Shown: positions 7,718-16,916 of the stretch, piece after piece
How positions within the stretch are numbered: the stretch's first letter is position 1
Layout: every line of letters starts with the position of its first letter
Origin: Asanoa iriomotensis
Lineage (GTDB): Bacteria > Actinomycetota > Actinomycetes > Mycobacteriales > Micromonosporaceae
Length of the DNA: 59,298 nucleotides
Direction of reading: 5' to 3'
Assembly: GCF_016862515.1 (NCBI RefSeq)
Contig: NZ_BONC01000048.1
Location: 1-59,298 of the forward strand
Notes under the pieces: model-generated
What the model was told of the DNA's origin: nothing
The model's input: the letters and a program-made list of their open reading frames with translations, nothing else
The model's database searches: none
Made by a program: the position numbers and the translations under genes

Positions 7718-10249
7718 TCAATCGCTCATGGCGAACGCCACCGCCGAGCTGATGTCGTCTTCACTCCCCCGTGCCCAGGCGGCCACGAACTCCTCCTCGC
7801 CCAACTGGCTCCGCAGCGCCGGCACACCGCCGTGCGCGGTCGGCCATTCCGGCACGTACGCCCGCAACCAGACCGTCGTCGCCGCGCTCCGCAACGAACG
7901 GGCCGCGGCCGTCATCCGGACCGCCCGGGCGTACTGCCCCCGCCGCGCGCAGATGTCCGCCAGCGCCTCCAGGCTGAACGCCATGCTCCCCCGGTCGCCC
8001 GCCTCGGCGGAGTGCGTCATGCCCTCGCGCAGGTACTGCTCGGCGCTGTCGAGGTCATCGATCGTGATCGCGGTCACCGCGAGGCTGTAGAGGTCGGCGA
8101 TCGTGCCGAGCCGGTCGTACGAGTCGCGCGCGGTCTGCAGCCCCTCCCGGAAGATCCGTGCCGCGGTCGTGGGGTCGCCCTCCTTGAGCGAAATCATCCC
8201 CATCCGGCTGTAGTACAGCGAGCGCACCCAGTCGGTGTGCGAGTCCGCACCCAGCCGCCGCGTCTCCTCCAGCAGCTCGCGTGCCCGGGAGTAGTGGCCG
8301 CGGCGCATGGCGATCGTCCCGAGCACCCCGGTGGTCAGCGCCCGGTTGCGGTCGTCGCCGAACGCCCGGAGCAGCTCCTCGGCCCGGGTCAGGTCGCGCT
8401 CGGCCCGCTCGACGTCGCCGCTGATGAACGCGGTCGCGCCGGTGCCGACCAGCAGCAACGCGGTCGCCTCGTCGGACAGGTCGTGTGCCTCGGCGGCCAA
8501 CTGGAACATGTAGCGTGCGCTCTCCTCGACGTGACCGTGCAGCCACCAGAACACCCAGATCGCCCAACCGAGGTGGATGGCGGCCCACCACTCGCGCTCG
8601 TCGATGAACCAGTTCATCGCCGCGTTGAGGTTGTCGTGCTCGATCTCCAGGCGCTCGATCGCCGTCGGGTCGATGCCCAGCAGCGGCTCCAACCGCTGCG
8701 CCAGAGCCAGGAAATATCCCGCGGCCGCGGCGTGCGCCTCGTGCCACTGACCGGTGTCGCGGAGCCGGTCCAGCGCGTACTCCCTGATGCTGTCGAGCAT
8801 CCGGAACCTCGGCGCGCCCTCGCGCACGTCCTGCCGGACCAGGCTGCTCTCGACCAGCATGTCGAGCGTGTCCACCTCGGCCGGCCCGAACACGGTCTCC
8901 ACCGCCTCCAGGTCGAATCCGCCGGCGAACGCGCCGAGGTGGCAGAAGAGCCGCCGCTGCTCATCGGTCAACAGGTCGTAGCTCCACGCGATGGTGCTGC
9001 GCAGGGTGCGCTGGCGGACCGGCAGGTCGCGGGCGCCGCCGCTGAGCGCCCCGACACCCTTGCGCAACCGGTCGAGCAGGGCCGGCGGCGGCAACAGGCG
9101 GACCTTCGCCGCCGCCAGCTCGATGGCCAGCGGCAGCCCGTCGAGCCGGCGGCAGATCTCGATCACCGCCTGGGTGTTCTCCGGCGTGAGCGTGAAGTCG
9201 CGGTTGGCCGCCCGGGCACGGTCGACGAAGAGCCGGACCGCACCGGTACGCGCGTCGCTGTAGTCGCCGCCCGCCTCCGGCAGCGGCAGTGGCGGCACCT
9301 CGGCGGTGTATTCGCCGGTGAGCCGCAGCGCCGCCCGGCTGGTCACCAGCGCGGTCACGCCGGGCGCCGCGGCCAGCAGCGTGCTGATCACCGGGGCGGC
9401 CTCGGCGACCTGCTCGAAGTTGTCGATCACCAGCAGCAGCGTGCGGTCGCGCAGGTACACCTGCACGTCGTCGATCGGCGGCCGGCTGGCCGTGGTGTGC
9501 AGCCCGAGCTCCTGGGCCAGGGCCGCGCCGACCAGGTCCGGTGTGGTCACCGTGGACAGTTCGACGAACCGGACACCATCCGGGTACGCGTGGGCCAGCC
9601 GGACTGCCAGCTCCGTGGCGAGCCGGGTCTTGCCCACCCCGCCCGGCCCGGTCAGCGTCACCAGCCGTACGCCCGGGTCCATGAGCTGCTTCTCCAGCCG
9701 GGCGATGTCCGCTTCGCGGCCGAGGATCGGGCTGGGCGGCGCCGGCACGGCCGCGAGGTCCGGATCGGGTTCGGGCGCCGGCGCCGGCGTGGCGAACCGC
9801 TCGCTGAGCAACAGCGCGATGTCGTCCCGGACCATCCCCGGCAGCTCCTCGGCCGCGCCGAAGGTCCGGTAGGAGACTCGCGCGTCCTCGCGGATCCCGT
9901 CCAGCATCGCCCTCAGCTGGGGGTCCTCCTCCGGCGCCGGCCGCTTCACGTACACGAGCTTGGGCAGCTCCTCGGCGAGGACGTACTCCTCCTCGACGCT
10001 GATGCCCTGGCCCTCGCCGTACCGCTGCCAGTAGACGCCGACGAAGAGTTGGCTCTCGGACAGATAGGCCCGGTAGAGGTCGCGCGGCGGGTGCGGCCGG
10101 GCGGAACTCTCGGGCATCACCGGAATCAGCCGCAGCCCCAGCACCGCGTCGCGGACCGCCGCCCGCTCGGGCGCCAGCTCGTCGAGCGTCGAGCTGATGA
10201 AGACCCGCAGCCGGTCGTCGGGCGTTCTGATGGCGGGCACCCTGCCCAC
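7718..10249 (-). CDS. DUF4062-STAND ATPase with TPR-like C-terminus
   Basis: This is an 843-residue multidomain ATPase. Residues 14-110 match DUF4062 (RVFISSTLDELAPERAAV, then LFVGVYWQRYG and SVEEEYVLA), a TIR-like N-terminal module. A Pro/Ala linker (152-172) leads to a STAND/NB-ARC ATPase with Walker A GPGGVGKT (201-208), Walker B LLLVIDNFEQ (271-280) and the GLPLAIELAA motif. The C-terminal 350 residues are helical repeats of TPR type, rich in A-x-x-G/A-x-x-x-L-A. Such proteins are signal-triggered switches: repeats sense, the ATPase oligomerises, the N-terminal domain acts. The GTG at 10249 is used, but a second GTG is 3 codons in. It is last in an operon with an ASCH-like protein and a kinase. 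Confidence 0.9.
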   Translation of the reverse strand: MGRVPAIRTPDDRLRVFISSTLDELAPERAAVRDAVLGLRLIPVMPESSARPHPPRDLYRAYLSESQLFVGVYWQRYGEGQGISVEEEYVLAEELPKLVYVKRPAPEEDPQLRAMLDGIREDARVSYRTFGAAEELPGMVRDDIALLLSERFATPAPAPEPDPDLAAVPAPPSPILGREADIARLEKQLMDPGVRLVTLTGPGGVGKTRLATELAVRLAHAYPDGVRFVELSTVTTPDLVGAALAQELGLHTTASRPPIDDVQVYLRDRTLLLVIDNFEQVAEAAPVISTLLAAAPGVTALVTSRAALRLTGEYTAEVPPLPLPEAGGDYSDARTGAVRLFVDRARAANRDFTLTPENTQAVIEICRRLDGLPLAIELAAAKVRLLPPPALLDRLRKGVGALSGGARDLPVRQRTLRSTIAWSYDLLTDEQRRLFCHLGAFAGGFDLEAVETVFGPAEVDTLDMLVESSLVRQDVREGAPRFRMLDSIREYALDRLRDTGQWHEAHAAAAGYFLALAQRLEPLLGIDPTAIERLEIEHDNLNAAMNWFIDEREWWAAIHLGWAIWVFWWLHGHVEESARYMFQLAAEAHDLSDEATALLLVGTGATAFISGDVERAERDLTRAEELLRAFGDDRNRALTTGVLGTIAMRRGHYSRARELLEETRRLGADSHTDWVRSLYYSRMGMISLKEGDPTTAARIFREGLQTARDSYDRLGTIADLYSLAVTAITIDDLDSAEQYLREGMTHSAEAGDRGSMAFSLEALADICARRGQYARAVRMTAAARSLRSAATTVWLRAYVPEWPTAHGGVPALRSQLGEEEFVAAWARGSEDDISSAVAFAMSD

Positions 10250-10268
10250 GCTAGGCCGAACCCGCGGG

Positions 10269-10847
10269 TCAGGGCGGCGGTTCGAGGTATGCCCGGCCGC
10301 GCGGGGACAGCCGGTAGCCCACCAGCAGGCTCTCGGTCAGGCCCAGCGCCTTGAGCTTCCGCACGTCGATCTTGAAGGAGGCGGTGTCCCGTCCGACCGA
10401 CGCGGCCAGGTCGGGCGCGCGTACCCCCGGCTGGTCCCGGATCATCCCCAGCGTGGTGGCCGTCCACGGGCCGTGCGGGCTGGCCTTGTCGAGGCGGGCC
10501 AGCCGGGTGTCGATCGCGGCCCGGTCGGCGGCGTCGAGATCGGCGTCGGCGGCCAGCACCGACCGCGGGTCGGGCGTGTCGAGCCGGCGGAAGCGCAGCA
10601 GGTAGAGCTGTCCCTCGCCGGCCGGCACGTCGGCCAGGAGCGCGGCGAGGGTGGGGAAACCGGCCGCCCGCGCATCCGCGGCCCGCAGCTTCGACCGGCT
10701 CACCGGCTCGACCGCGAGCATCTCGACCATGCCCTGGCCCGTGCGGTAGTGCCCGCCGGCCACCACCTGCGGGCGACGCCACCGGCGCAGCGCCGCCGTG
10801 ATCGTGCCGTCGGAGATGCCGTCGCGCAACCGCTGTTCGAAGAGCAT
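10269..10847 (-). CDS. ASCH-like domain and winged-helix protein
   Basis: This is a 192-residue protein. The N-terminal about 100 residues resemble an ASCH/PUA-like fold: R-x-x-I-x-DGTIT-x-x-LRRW near the start, a Gly-rich turn, a strand with VEMLAVEPVS and a closing LYLLRFRRL. The C-terminal 70 residues look like a winged helix (PGVRAPDLAASVGRDTASFKIDVRKLKALGL). This suggests RNA or nucleotide binding plus DNA binding; both are inference. The ATG at 10847 overlaps the kinase stop by one base (TGATG), and the STAND ATPase starts 19 bp after the stop, so the three genes form one operon. Confidence 0.8.
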   Translation of the reverse strand: MLFEQRLRDGISDGTITAALRRWRRPQVVAGGHYRTGQGMVEMLAVEPVSRSKLRAADARAAGFPTLAALLADVPAGEGQLYLLRFRRLDTPDPRSVLAADADLDAADRAAIDTRLARLDKASPHGPWTATTLGMIRDQPGVRAPDLAASVGRDTASFKIDVRKLKALGLTESLLVGYRLSPRGRAYLEPPP

Positions 10848-12520
10848 CAGTCGACCGGGTCCGGCGGCCGGAAGCCCAGCCTGATCGTGGGCAGCCAGTT
10901 GGCGTTCCAGTCGAGCTTGGGGCAGGTCCAGGTGATCACGTACGCCCGGCCGCCGTGGTTGTAGAGGATCCGGATCGCCCGCTGCGGCTTGGCGTTCGCC
11001 GGTGTGAACTCGTACTCCCACTCGCCGCCGCCGTCGAACACCTGGCTGCGGGTGATCGTGGCATCGGCGTAGCCGACCAGGGCACCCGTGAGCTGCTCCT
11101 CCTCCGCCGTGCGGGTCCAGTAGGCGACCGGGTCCGGCACCGCGGCGGGCAGCGCCTCGACGCTCATCATGCGTTCCATGTTGCTGTCGTAGAGGCAGGT
11201 GGTGCCGCCGGCCTCGGTGTAGGCGCGCCAGCCGACCGGTGCCGGGAGGCGGTATCCGGCCGGAGCTGTGTACCAGGTGAAGGCGCTCAGCAGAGCGAAG
11301 CGCTCGCCGTCGGGCACCGGTGCCACCTCGACCTGGTCGGTCACCGCGTTCCGCGGGTTCTGGCAGGGCAGCACGCCGCCGCCCCGGCCGGCGGCGACCT
11401 GTTCGGTGGAGGCCGCGGGCGTGGGGCCGGCGACGGTCGCCTCGTTGTCGTCGCGGTTGAGGGCCCACGCGCTGCCGGCCGCCAGCACGGCGACCAGCGT
11501 GCCGGCGGCGGCCACGAGCGTGCGGCGCCGGAACCGCCGGTCGCCACCGCCGAGCCAGGTCGTGGTGCCCAGGCCGAACCAGGCGCTCGCCCGGGGCCGG
11601 CCGTCGGCGCCGAGCGCGACCGTCGGCGCGGCCGACGGGTCGACGTCCTGGGTGGCGGCGCCGTCGGGGCGGCGCGGGCGGGGCAGCCGGCGCGGCAGCG
11701 GCTTGACGGTCGGGTCGATGACCCGCCGCAGGAGGCGGTCGACCTCGTCGGCGGTCAGGCGGTGCCGGGGATCCTTGCGGAGCAGGCCGGTCAGCACCGG
11801 GCGCAGCGGGCCGGCGAGCTTCGCCGGGTCGGGCGGGCTGGTGGCCAGCGCAGTCAGGGTGGCCAGCGTCGTGCGGCGGTAGAACGGAGACCGGCCCTCG
11901 ACGGCCGCGTAGAGCGTGGCGCCCAGCGACCACATGTCGGCCTCGACGGTCGAGGTGCCGTCGTTGGCCCGCTCGGGTGCGACGTATTGGGGTGAGCCCA
12001 TCACCATGCCGGCCCGGGTGACCGCGCTGTCGCCGTCGAACGTGGCCAGCCCGAAGTCGGTCAGCACCACCCGGCCGTCGTCGGCGATCAGCACGTTGTG
12101 CGGCTTGACGTCGCGGTGCAGCACCCCGCGGGCGTGTGCGGCGCAGAGCGCGTCGAGGACGGCCAGACCGATCTCGGCCACCTGGCGCGGTGCCAGCGGC
12201 CCCTCGTTGACGATCACCTCGTGCAACGAGCGGGACCGCACGTATTCCATGACGATCCAGGGGCTGCCCGCGGAGTGGACCACGTCGTAGATCTGCACGA
12301 CGTTGGGATGGCTGAGCCGGGCGGCGGTGCGCGCCTCACGCAGCGTGCGCTGGCCGAGGTCCGCGCGCTCGTCGGCGGTCATCCAGTCGGGCGGCTGCAC
12401 CTCTTTGACCGCGACGTCGCGGTGGAGCATCTCGTCGCGGGCCAGCCAGACACGCCCCATCCCCCCGCTGCCGACGGATTCCAGCAGCCGGTAACGCTCG
12501 GCGATCAGTGTCTGCTGCAC
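10847..12520 (-). CDS. Membrane Ser/Thr protein kinase (PknB-like) with extracytoplasmic domain
   Basis: This is a 557-residue receptor-type Hanks kinase. The kinase domain (1-270) has GSGGMGRV (17-24), the ATP-binding Lys39 in VAVKE, the catalytic HRDVKPHN (135-142) and DFG (155-157), so it should be active. A Pro/Arg-rich juxtamembrane stretch precedes one membrane segment (about 338-358). The remaining 200 residues are outside the cell, with paired Cys and aromatic residues but no PASTA repeats; they may sense a ligand. The GTG start has AGGGA 8 bp upstream. It heads the operon with the ASCH-like protein and the DUF4062-STAND ATPase, which could be its targets or partners. Confidence 0.93.
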   Translation of the reverse strand: MQQTLIAERYRLLESVGSGGMGRVWLARDEMLHRDVAVKEVQPPDWMTADERADLGQRTLREARTAARLSHPNVVQIYDVVHSAGSPWIVMEYVRSRSLHEVIVNEGPLAPRQVAEIGLAVLDALCAAHARGVLHRDVKPHNVLIADDGRVVLTDFGLATFDGDSAVTRAGMVMGSPQYVAPERANDGTSTVEADMWSLGATLYAAVEGRSPFYRRTTLATLTALATSPPDPAKLAGPLRPVLTGLLRKDPRHRLTADEVDRLLRRVIDPTVKPLPRRLPRPRRPDGAATQDVDPSAAPTVALGADGRPRASAWFGLGTTTWLGGGDRRFRRRTLVAAAGTLVAVLAAGSAWALNRDDNEATVAGPTPAASTEQVAAGRGGGVLPCQNPRNAVTDQVEVAPVPDGERFALLSAFTWYTAPAGYRLPAPVGWRAYTEAGGTTCLYDSNMERMMSVEALPAAVPDPVAYWTRTAEEEQLTGALVGYADATITRSQVFDGGGEWEYEFTPANAKPQRAIRILYNHGGRAYVITWTCPKLDWNANWLPTIRLGFRPPDPVD

Positions 12521-12622
12521 CGTCCGATCCCTGTTGGTCCGCGCAATCCACCATAGTGACCCGAGCCGAGTTGATGAAGCCCCGATCGATGGAGTGATTG
12601 TCCCGCGGATGGGACCAGGCCG

Positions 12623-13957
12623 CTACGCGACCTCGGGACTCAGCAGGTTACCGGCGGGTACGACCAGCTTGGGCTGCCCGTACGCCATGCGGGCGGCCGC
12701 CTCCCGGGTGAGGAAAGCGGGCGACTCCCGGATCGCGTTGTCGTACGCGTCCGCGGTGCGCTCGGCGATCGTGGACCAGCCGTACCGCTTGGCCACCATG
12801 GTCCGGGCCTTCTTGGCCACCTTCCGGGCGAACCGCGAGTCGCCGAGCAGCGAGTCCACGGCGCCGGCGAGCGCGTCCGGGTCGCTGTGCGGGAAGGTCA
12901 CGCCGGTGACACCGGGCTCGACGATCTCGGCCAGGCCACCGGTGGCGGCCACGGCCAGCGGGGCACCCGCGGCGGCCGCCTCGAGGGCGACCATGCCGAA
13001 CGGCTCGTAGAGGCTGGGCACCACGGTGGTGTCGGTGGCGGCGAGCAGCGCGGGCAGCGTGGCCTCGCTCTGGAAGCCGACGAAGCTGACCTTGTCGGGG
13101 ATGCCGAGCCGGTGGGTCTCCGACTCCAGCTCGCCGCGGAACGGCCCGTCGCCGGCGATCACCACGCGCAGGCCCGGGTGGTCGGCGGCCAGCCGGGGCA
13201 CGGCCCGGATGATGTGCTGCACGCCCTTCTCGTACACGAGGCGCCCGGCGAACCCGACCAGCGGGCCGTCGCCGGCGAACTGCTTGCGCGCGGTCGCGAC
13301 CGCCCGCGGCCCGGCCCGCCAGACCCGGTCGTTGACCCCGTTCGGGATCACCTCGACCCGCTCGGCCGGCAGTTCGAGGAGGCGGGAGACCTCCCATTTC
13401 ATGTACGCGGAGCAGACCAGCACCTTGCACGCCTCGCGCGCCAGCCACCACTCCACGCTGTGGATGCAGCGGTTCATCTCGTCGGGCAGCCAGCCCTGGT
13501 GCCGGCCGGCCTCGGTGGCGTGGATGGTGGCGACCAGGGGCAGGTCGAGGTGCTCCTTGAGGGTGACCGCGGTGTGCGTCACGAGCCAGTCGTGGGCGTG
13601 GATGACGTCGTACTCGCCGCTCTCGGTCGCCCGCAGCGCCGCCCGGGTCAGGGTGTGGTTGAACGCCATCGTCCAGGCCAGCAGCGAGGGGGTCGCCAGC
13701 GGGAAGTTGGGCGGGTCCTCGGGCGCCCGGACGATCCGTACCCCCTCCTGGTATTCCTCCAGAGGCGCGCCGGCCGCGTGCCGGGTGACCACGGTGACCT
13801 CGTGTCCCGCCGCGGCGAGCGAGGTGGCGAGCGAGTGCACGTGCCGGCCGAGGCCGCCGATCACCACCGGTGGGTACTCCCACGACAGCATCAGGACGCG
13901 CCTGATGCCCGAACCGGTGACCGGCTCGTCGTCGAGAACGTCGGCGGTGCTTTGCAT
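12623..13957 (-). CDS. Glycosyltransferase family 4 (glycogen-synthase-like)
   Basis: This is a 444-residue GT-B glycosyltransferase. The N-domain starts with WEYPPVVIGGLGRHVHSLA, the donor-loop motif shared with actinobacterial GlgA/GlgM enzymes, and the C-domain has the GT4 signature PSLYEPFGMVALEAAAAGAP with the E-x7-E pair. It likely transfers glucose from an ADP- or UDP-linked donor to an alpha-glucan or other acceptor. The ATG at 13957 has GAGGGGG 7 bp upstream. It is divergent from a GH63-type glucosidase, so the pair may make and remodel the same glucan. GlgM (maltose-1-phosphate synthase) is an alternative name that would need comparison. Confidence 0.88.
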   Translation of the reverse strand: MQSTADVLDDEPVTGSGIRRVLMLSWEYPPVVIGGLGRHVHSLATSLAAAGHEVTVVTRHAAGAPLEEYQEGVRIVRAPEDPPNFPLATPSLLAWTMAFNHTLTRAALRATESGEYDVIHAHDWLVTHTAVTLKEHLDLPLVATIHATEAGRHQGWLPDEMNRCIHSVEWWLAREACKVLVCSAYMKWEVSRLLELPAERVEVIPNGVNDRVWRAGPRAVATARKQFAGDGPLVGFAGRLVYEKGVQHIIRAVPRLAADHPGLRVVIAGDGPFRGELESETHRLGIPDKVSFVGFQSEATLPALLAATDTTVVPSLYEPFGMVALEAAAAGAPLAVAATGGLAEIVEPGVTGVTFPHSDPDALAGAVDSLLGDSRFARKVAKKARTMVAKRYGWSTIAERTADAYDNAIRESPAFLTREAAARMAYGQPKLVVPAGNLLSPEVA

Positions 13958-14062
13958 GGCCCGGCCCCCTCGCGGTCAACCCCTGGACATACGGCGATAG
14001 GCACCCGAGCGGGGTGCCGACGCGCCAAGTGGGTCGTTTGGGAGCCTAGGGCAATGTCGCGC

Positions 14063-14091
14063 AAATACCTCTCAATGCCGCGAAATATCTC
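14063..14091. promoter_or_regulatory. Direct repeats AAATAYCTC in the divergent GT4/GH63 promoter
   Basis: AAATACCTC at 14063-14071 and AAATATCTC at 14083-14091 lie in the same orientation, 20 bp apart, about two helix turns. They are in the 259-bp space between the two divergent carbohydrate genes and are AT-rich against a high-GC background. They may be a regulator site or overlap a promoter. No regulator gene is next to them. Confidence 0.4.
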
Positions 14092-14216
14092 GTTTACCGG
14101 CGCGCCATGAGGCAAGATGGCCTGCCTCGCGCGGCGGATCCTCTGTGGAGCGCCTTTGGTAACACACCGCCTCCAAAATGACCGTGGAAGAAACAGCGCG
14201 AGGGAAGATCGATGAC

Positions 14217-16916
14217 ATGGAGGTGACCGCCGAGGTGCTGGCCGAGCAGGCACGGCTCGCGGAGGCCGACAGTGGCGCGCGACCGTGGCGGTCCTGGGGT
14301 CCCTATCTGTCGGAACGGGCCTGGGGCACGGTTCGCGAGGACTACAGCGAGCACGGCACCGCGTGGGACTACTTTCCGCACGACCACGCCCGGTCCCGCG
14401 CCTACCGGTGGAACGACGACGGGATGGCCGGGATCTGCGACGACCGGCAGACGTTCTGCTTCGCGCTCGCGTTGTGGAACGGCGTCGACCCGATCCTCAA
14501 GGAACGCATGTTCGGGCTGGGCGGCGACGGCGGCAACCACGGTGAGGACGTCAAGGAGTACTGGTGGTACGAGGAGTCCACGCCCACCCACTCCGCGATG
14601 CGCTGGCGCTACCACTATCCGCAGGCGCCGTTCCCGTACGACCGGCTGGTCGCGGTCAACGCCCTGCGCCGCCGGGACGAGCCCGAGTACGAGTTGGTCG
14701 ACACCGGTGTGTTCGCCGAGGACCGGTTCTGGGTGGTGACCGTCGAGTACGCCAAGGCGTCGCCAACCGACATGTGCGTGCTGGTCACGGTGGCCAACCG
14801 CGGTCCGGAGGCGGCCAGCCTGCACGTGCTGCCGTCGCTGTGGTTCCGCAACACCTGGTCGTGGGGGCTGCCCGGGCGCGACGCCGTGCCGCGGCTGGCC
14901 GCCGACGGCACCAACCGGCTGGTCGGTGACCACTGGGTGCTCGGGTCGCTCGTCCTGGAGGGCGACGGGTCGCCGGTCCCGCTGCTGTGTGACAACGAGT
15001 CCAACGCGCGCCGGCTCTGGGGGTTGGCGGGCGGGTCCCGCTATGCCAAGGACGGGATCAACGACCACGTCGTGCAGGGCGCGGCGACGGTCAACCCGGC
15101 CCGGACGGGCACCAAGGGGGCATTGCACTACGTGCTCGACGTGCCGGCGCGGTCGTCGGCGACGATCCGGCTGCGGCTGTCGGTCGCGGGGGCGCCGGGC
15201 GGTCGTTCCCAGGTGGCCCCTGCCCTCGACCTCGGTGCCGACCACGACGCGGTGTTCGCCGCGCGGCGGGCCGAGGCCGACGAGTTCTTCGGCGCGCTGA
15301 CCCCCGCCGGCGCCTCGGCCGACGAGGCGGCCGTGCTCCGGCAGGCGATCGCCGGGCTGATGTGGGGCAAGCAGTTCTACCACTTCGACGTGCGGCAGTG
15401 GCTCGACGGCGACCCGGGCTCGCCGACGCCGCCGCCCGGTCGCCGGCACGGGCGCAACAGCGCCTGGCGGCACATGACCAACTTCGACGTGATCTCGATG
15501 CCGGACCCGTGGGAGTACCCGTGGTTCGCGGCCTGGGACCTCGCGTTCCACTGCGTCACGTTGGCCCGGGTCGATCCCGCGTTCGCCAAGCAGCAACTGC
15601 TCCTGCTGCTGCGCGAGTGGTACATGCACCCCAACGGCCAGATACCGGCGTACGAGTGGGCGTTCGGCGACGTCAACCCGCCCGTGCACGCGTGGGCGGC
15701 GCTGCGGGTGTTCGAGATCGACGGCGGGCGCGACGTCGACTTCCTCGCGCGGGCGATGCACAAGCTGCTGCTCAACTTCACCTGGTGGGTCAACCGCAAG
15801 GACGTCACCGGCAACAACGTGTTCGAGGGCGGCTTCCTCGGCCTCGACAACGTCGGCCCGTTCGACCGGTCGGCGGCGCTGCCGGTGGCCGGGGTGCTGG
15901 AGCAGTCCGACGGCACCGGCTGGATGGCCATGTACGCGCTGAACCTGCTGGACATGGCGCTGACCCTGGCGGTGGACCAGCCGGCGTACGAGGACATCGC
16001 CACGAAGTTCTTCGAGCACTTCGCCTACATCGCGTCGGCGGCGTACGAGCAGGGGCTGTGGGACGCGGACGACGCCTTCTTCTATGACGTGCTGCGGCTG
16101 CCGGACGGCTCGCGGGTGCCGCTGAAGGTGCGCTCGGTGGTCGGGCTGCTGCCCCTGGCCGCGACGGCGTCGCTGTCCTCGCTCATGATCAACCGGCTCC
16201 CGGAGCTGTCCCAGCGACTGCGCTGGTTCATGCACAACCGACCGGAGTACGGCCTGGTCGTGGGCACCCGGCGGCGCGCGGGCGACGGGCGGCAGCAGCG
16301 GCTGCTGGCGATGGTCGCTCCGGAGCAGCTCGTCCGGATGCTGTCCCGGATGTTCGACGAGACCGAGTTCCTGTCGCCGTTCGGCCTGCGCACGCTGTCG
16401 CGGCAGCACCTCGACAAGCCGTTCACGGTGTCGCTGGGCGGGCAGGAGTTCACGGTCGGCTACGAGCCGGCGGAGTCGACCAGCGGGCTGTTCGGCGGCA
16501 ACTCCAACTGGCGGGGGCCGATCTGGTTGCCGACCAACTATCTGCTGATCGGGGCGCTGCGGGAGTTCGCGGCGTTCTTCGGCACGGAGTTGCTGGTGGA
16601 GTACCCGACCGGGTCGGGCACGCGGCTGCCGCTCTCGGAGATCGCCGACGACCTGTCCCGGCGGCTGATCGGGCTGTTCACCCGGGACCGCAACGGGCGC
16701 CGGCCCATCTACGGCGCGTGCGAGCTGTTCCAGACGCATCCCGACTGGCGGGAGCTGATCTCTTTCCCCGAGTATTTCCACGGTGACAACGGCGCCGGGC
16801 TGGGCGCCTGGCACCAGACGGGGTGGACGGCCCTGGTGGTGGACCTCATCCTCACCACACGGCGGTCAGACGGCGGTCGCCCCGCCACCGATCCGGAAAC
16901 GGGACACGTGAGCTAG
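14217..16916 (+). CDS. GH63 / MGH1-like glucosidase
   Basis: This is an about 899-residue cytoplasmic glycoside hydrolase of the (alpha/alpha)6 barrel type, annotated in actinobacteria as glucosidase or MGH1-like. The N-terminal WGPYLSERAWGTVREDYS is family typical, as are DPWEYPWFAAWDLAFHCV in the middle and GGNSNWRGPIWLPTNY near the C-terminus, which lines the active site. No signal peptide is seen. I start it at the ATG at 14217, preceded by GAGGGAAG about 9 bp upstream; an ATG at 14178 in frame would add 13 residues without a ribosome site. It is divergent from the GT4 gene. The substrate may be an alpha-glucan fragment or a glucosyl/mannosyl-glycerate; this is not resolved. Confidence 0.88.
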   Translation: MEVTAEVLAEQARLAEADSGARPWRSWGPYLSERAWGTVREDYSEHGTAWDYFPHDHARSRAYRWNDDGMAGICDDRQTFCFALALWNGVDPILKERMFGLGGDGGNHGEDVKEYWWYEESTPTHSAMRWRYHYPQAPFPYDRLVAVNALRRRDEPEYELVDTGVFAEDRFWVVTVEYAKASPTDMCVLVTVANRGPEAASLHVLPSLWFRNTWSWGLPGRDAVPRLAADGTNRLVGDHWVLGSLVLEGDGSPVPLLCDNESNARRLWGLAGGSRYAKDGINDHVVQGAATVNPARTGTKGALHYVLDVPARSSATIRLRLSVAGAPGGRSQVAPALDLGADHDAVFAARRAEADEFFGALTPAGASADEAAVLRQAIAGLMWGKQFYHFDVRQWLDGDPGSPTPPPGRRHGRNSAWRHMTNFDVISMPDPWEYPWFAAWDLAFHCVTLARVDPAFAKQQLLLLLREWYMHPNGQIPAYEWAFGDVNPPVHAWAALRVFEIDGGRDVDFLARAMHKLLLNFTWWVNRKDVTGNNVFEGGFLGLDNVGPFDRSAALPVAGVLEQSDGTGWMAMYALNLLDMALTLAVDQPAYEDIATKFFEHFAYIASAAYEQGLWDADDAFFYDVLRLPDGSRVPLKVRSVVGLLPLAATASLSSLMINRLPELSQRLRWFMHNRPEYGLVVGTRRRAGDGRQQRLLAMVAPEQLVRMLSRMFDETEFLSPFGLRTLSRQHLDKPFTVSLGGQEFTVGYEPAESTSGLFGGNSNWRGPIWLPTNYLLIGALREFAAFFGTELLVEYPTGSGTRLPLSEIADDLSRRLIGLFTRDRNGRRPIYGACELFQTHPDWRELISFPEYFHGDNGAGLGAWHQTGWTALVVDLILTTRRSDGGRPATDPETGHVS

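Noticed and set aside
7709-10354. 881-codon open frame on the plus strand opposite the STAND ATPase
   Set aside because: It is the antisense shadow of a gene with clear domains. Its Arg/His/Gln-rich composition is what high-GC antisense frames give.
14094-16814. 906-codon open frame on the minus strand opposite the GH63 gene
   Set aside because: Antisense shadow; no domain, and composition is dominated by Arg, Pro, Val and Gln.
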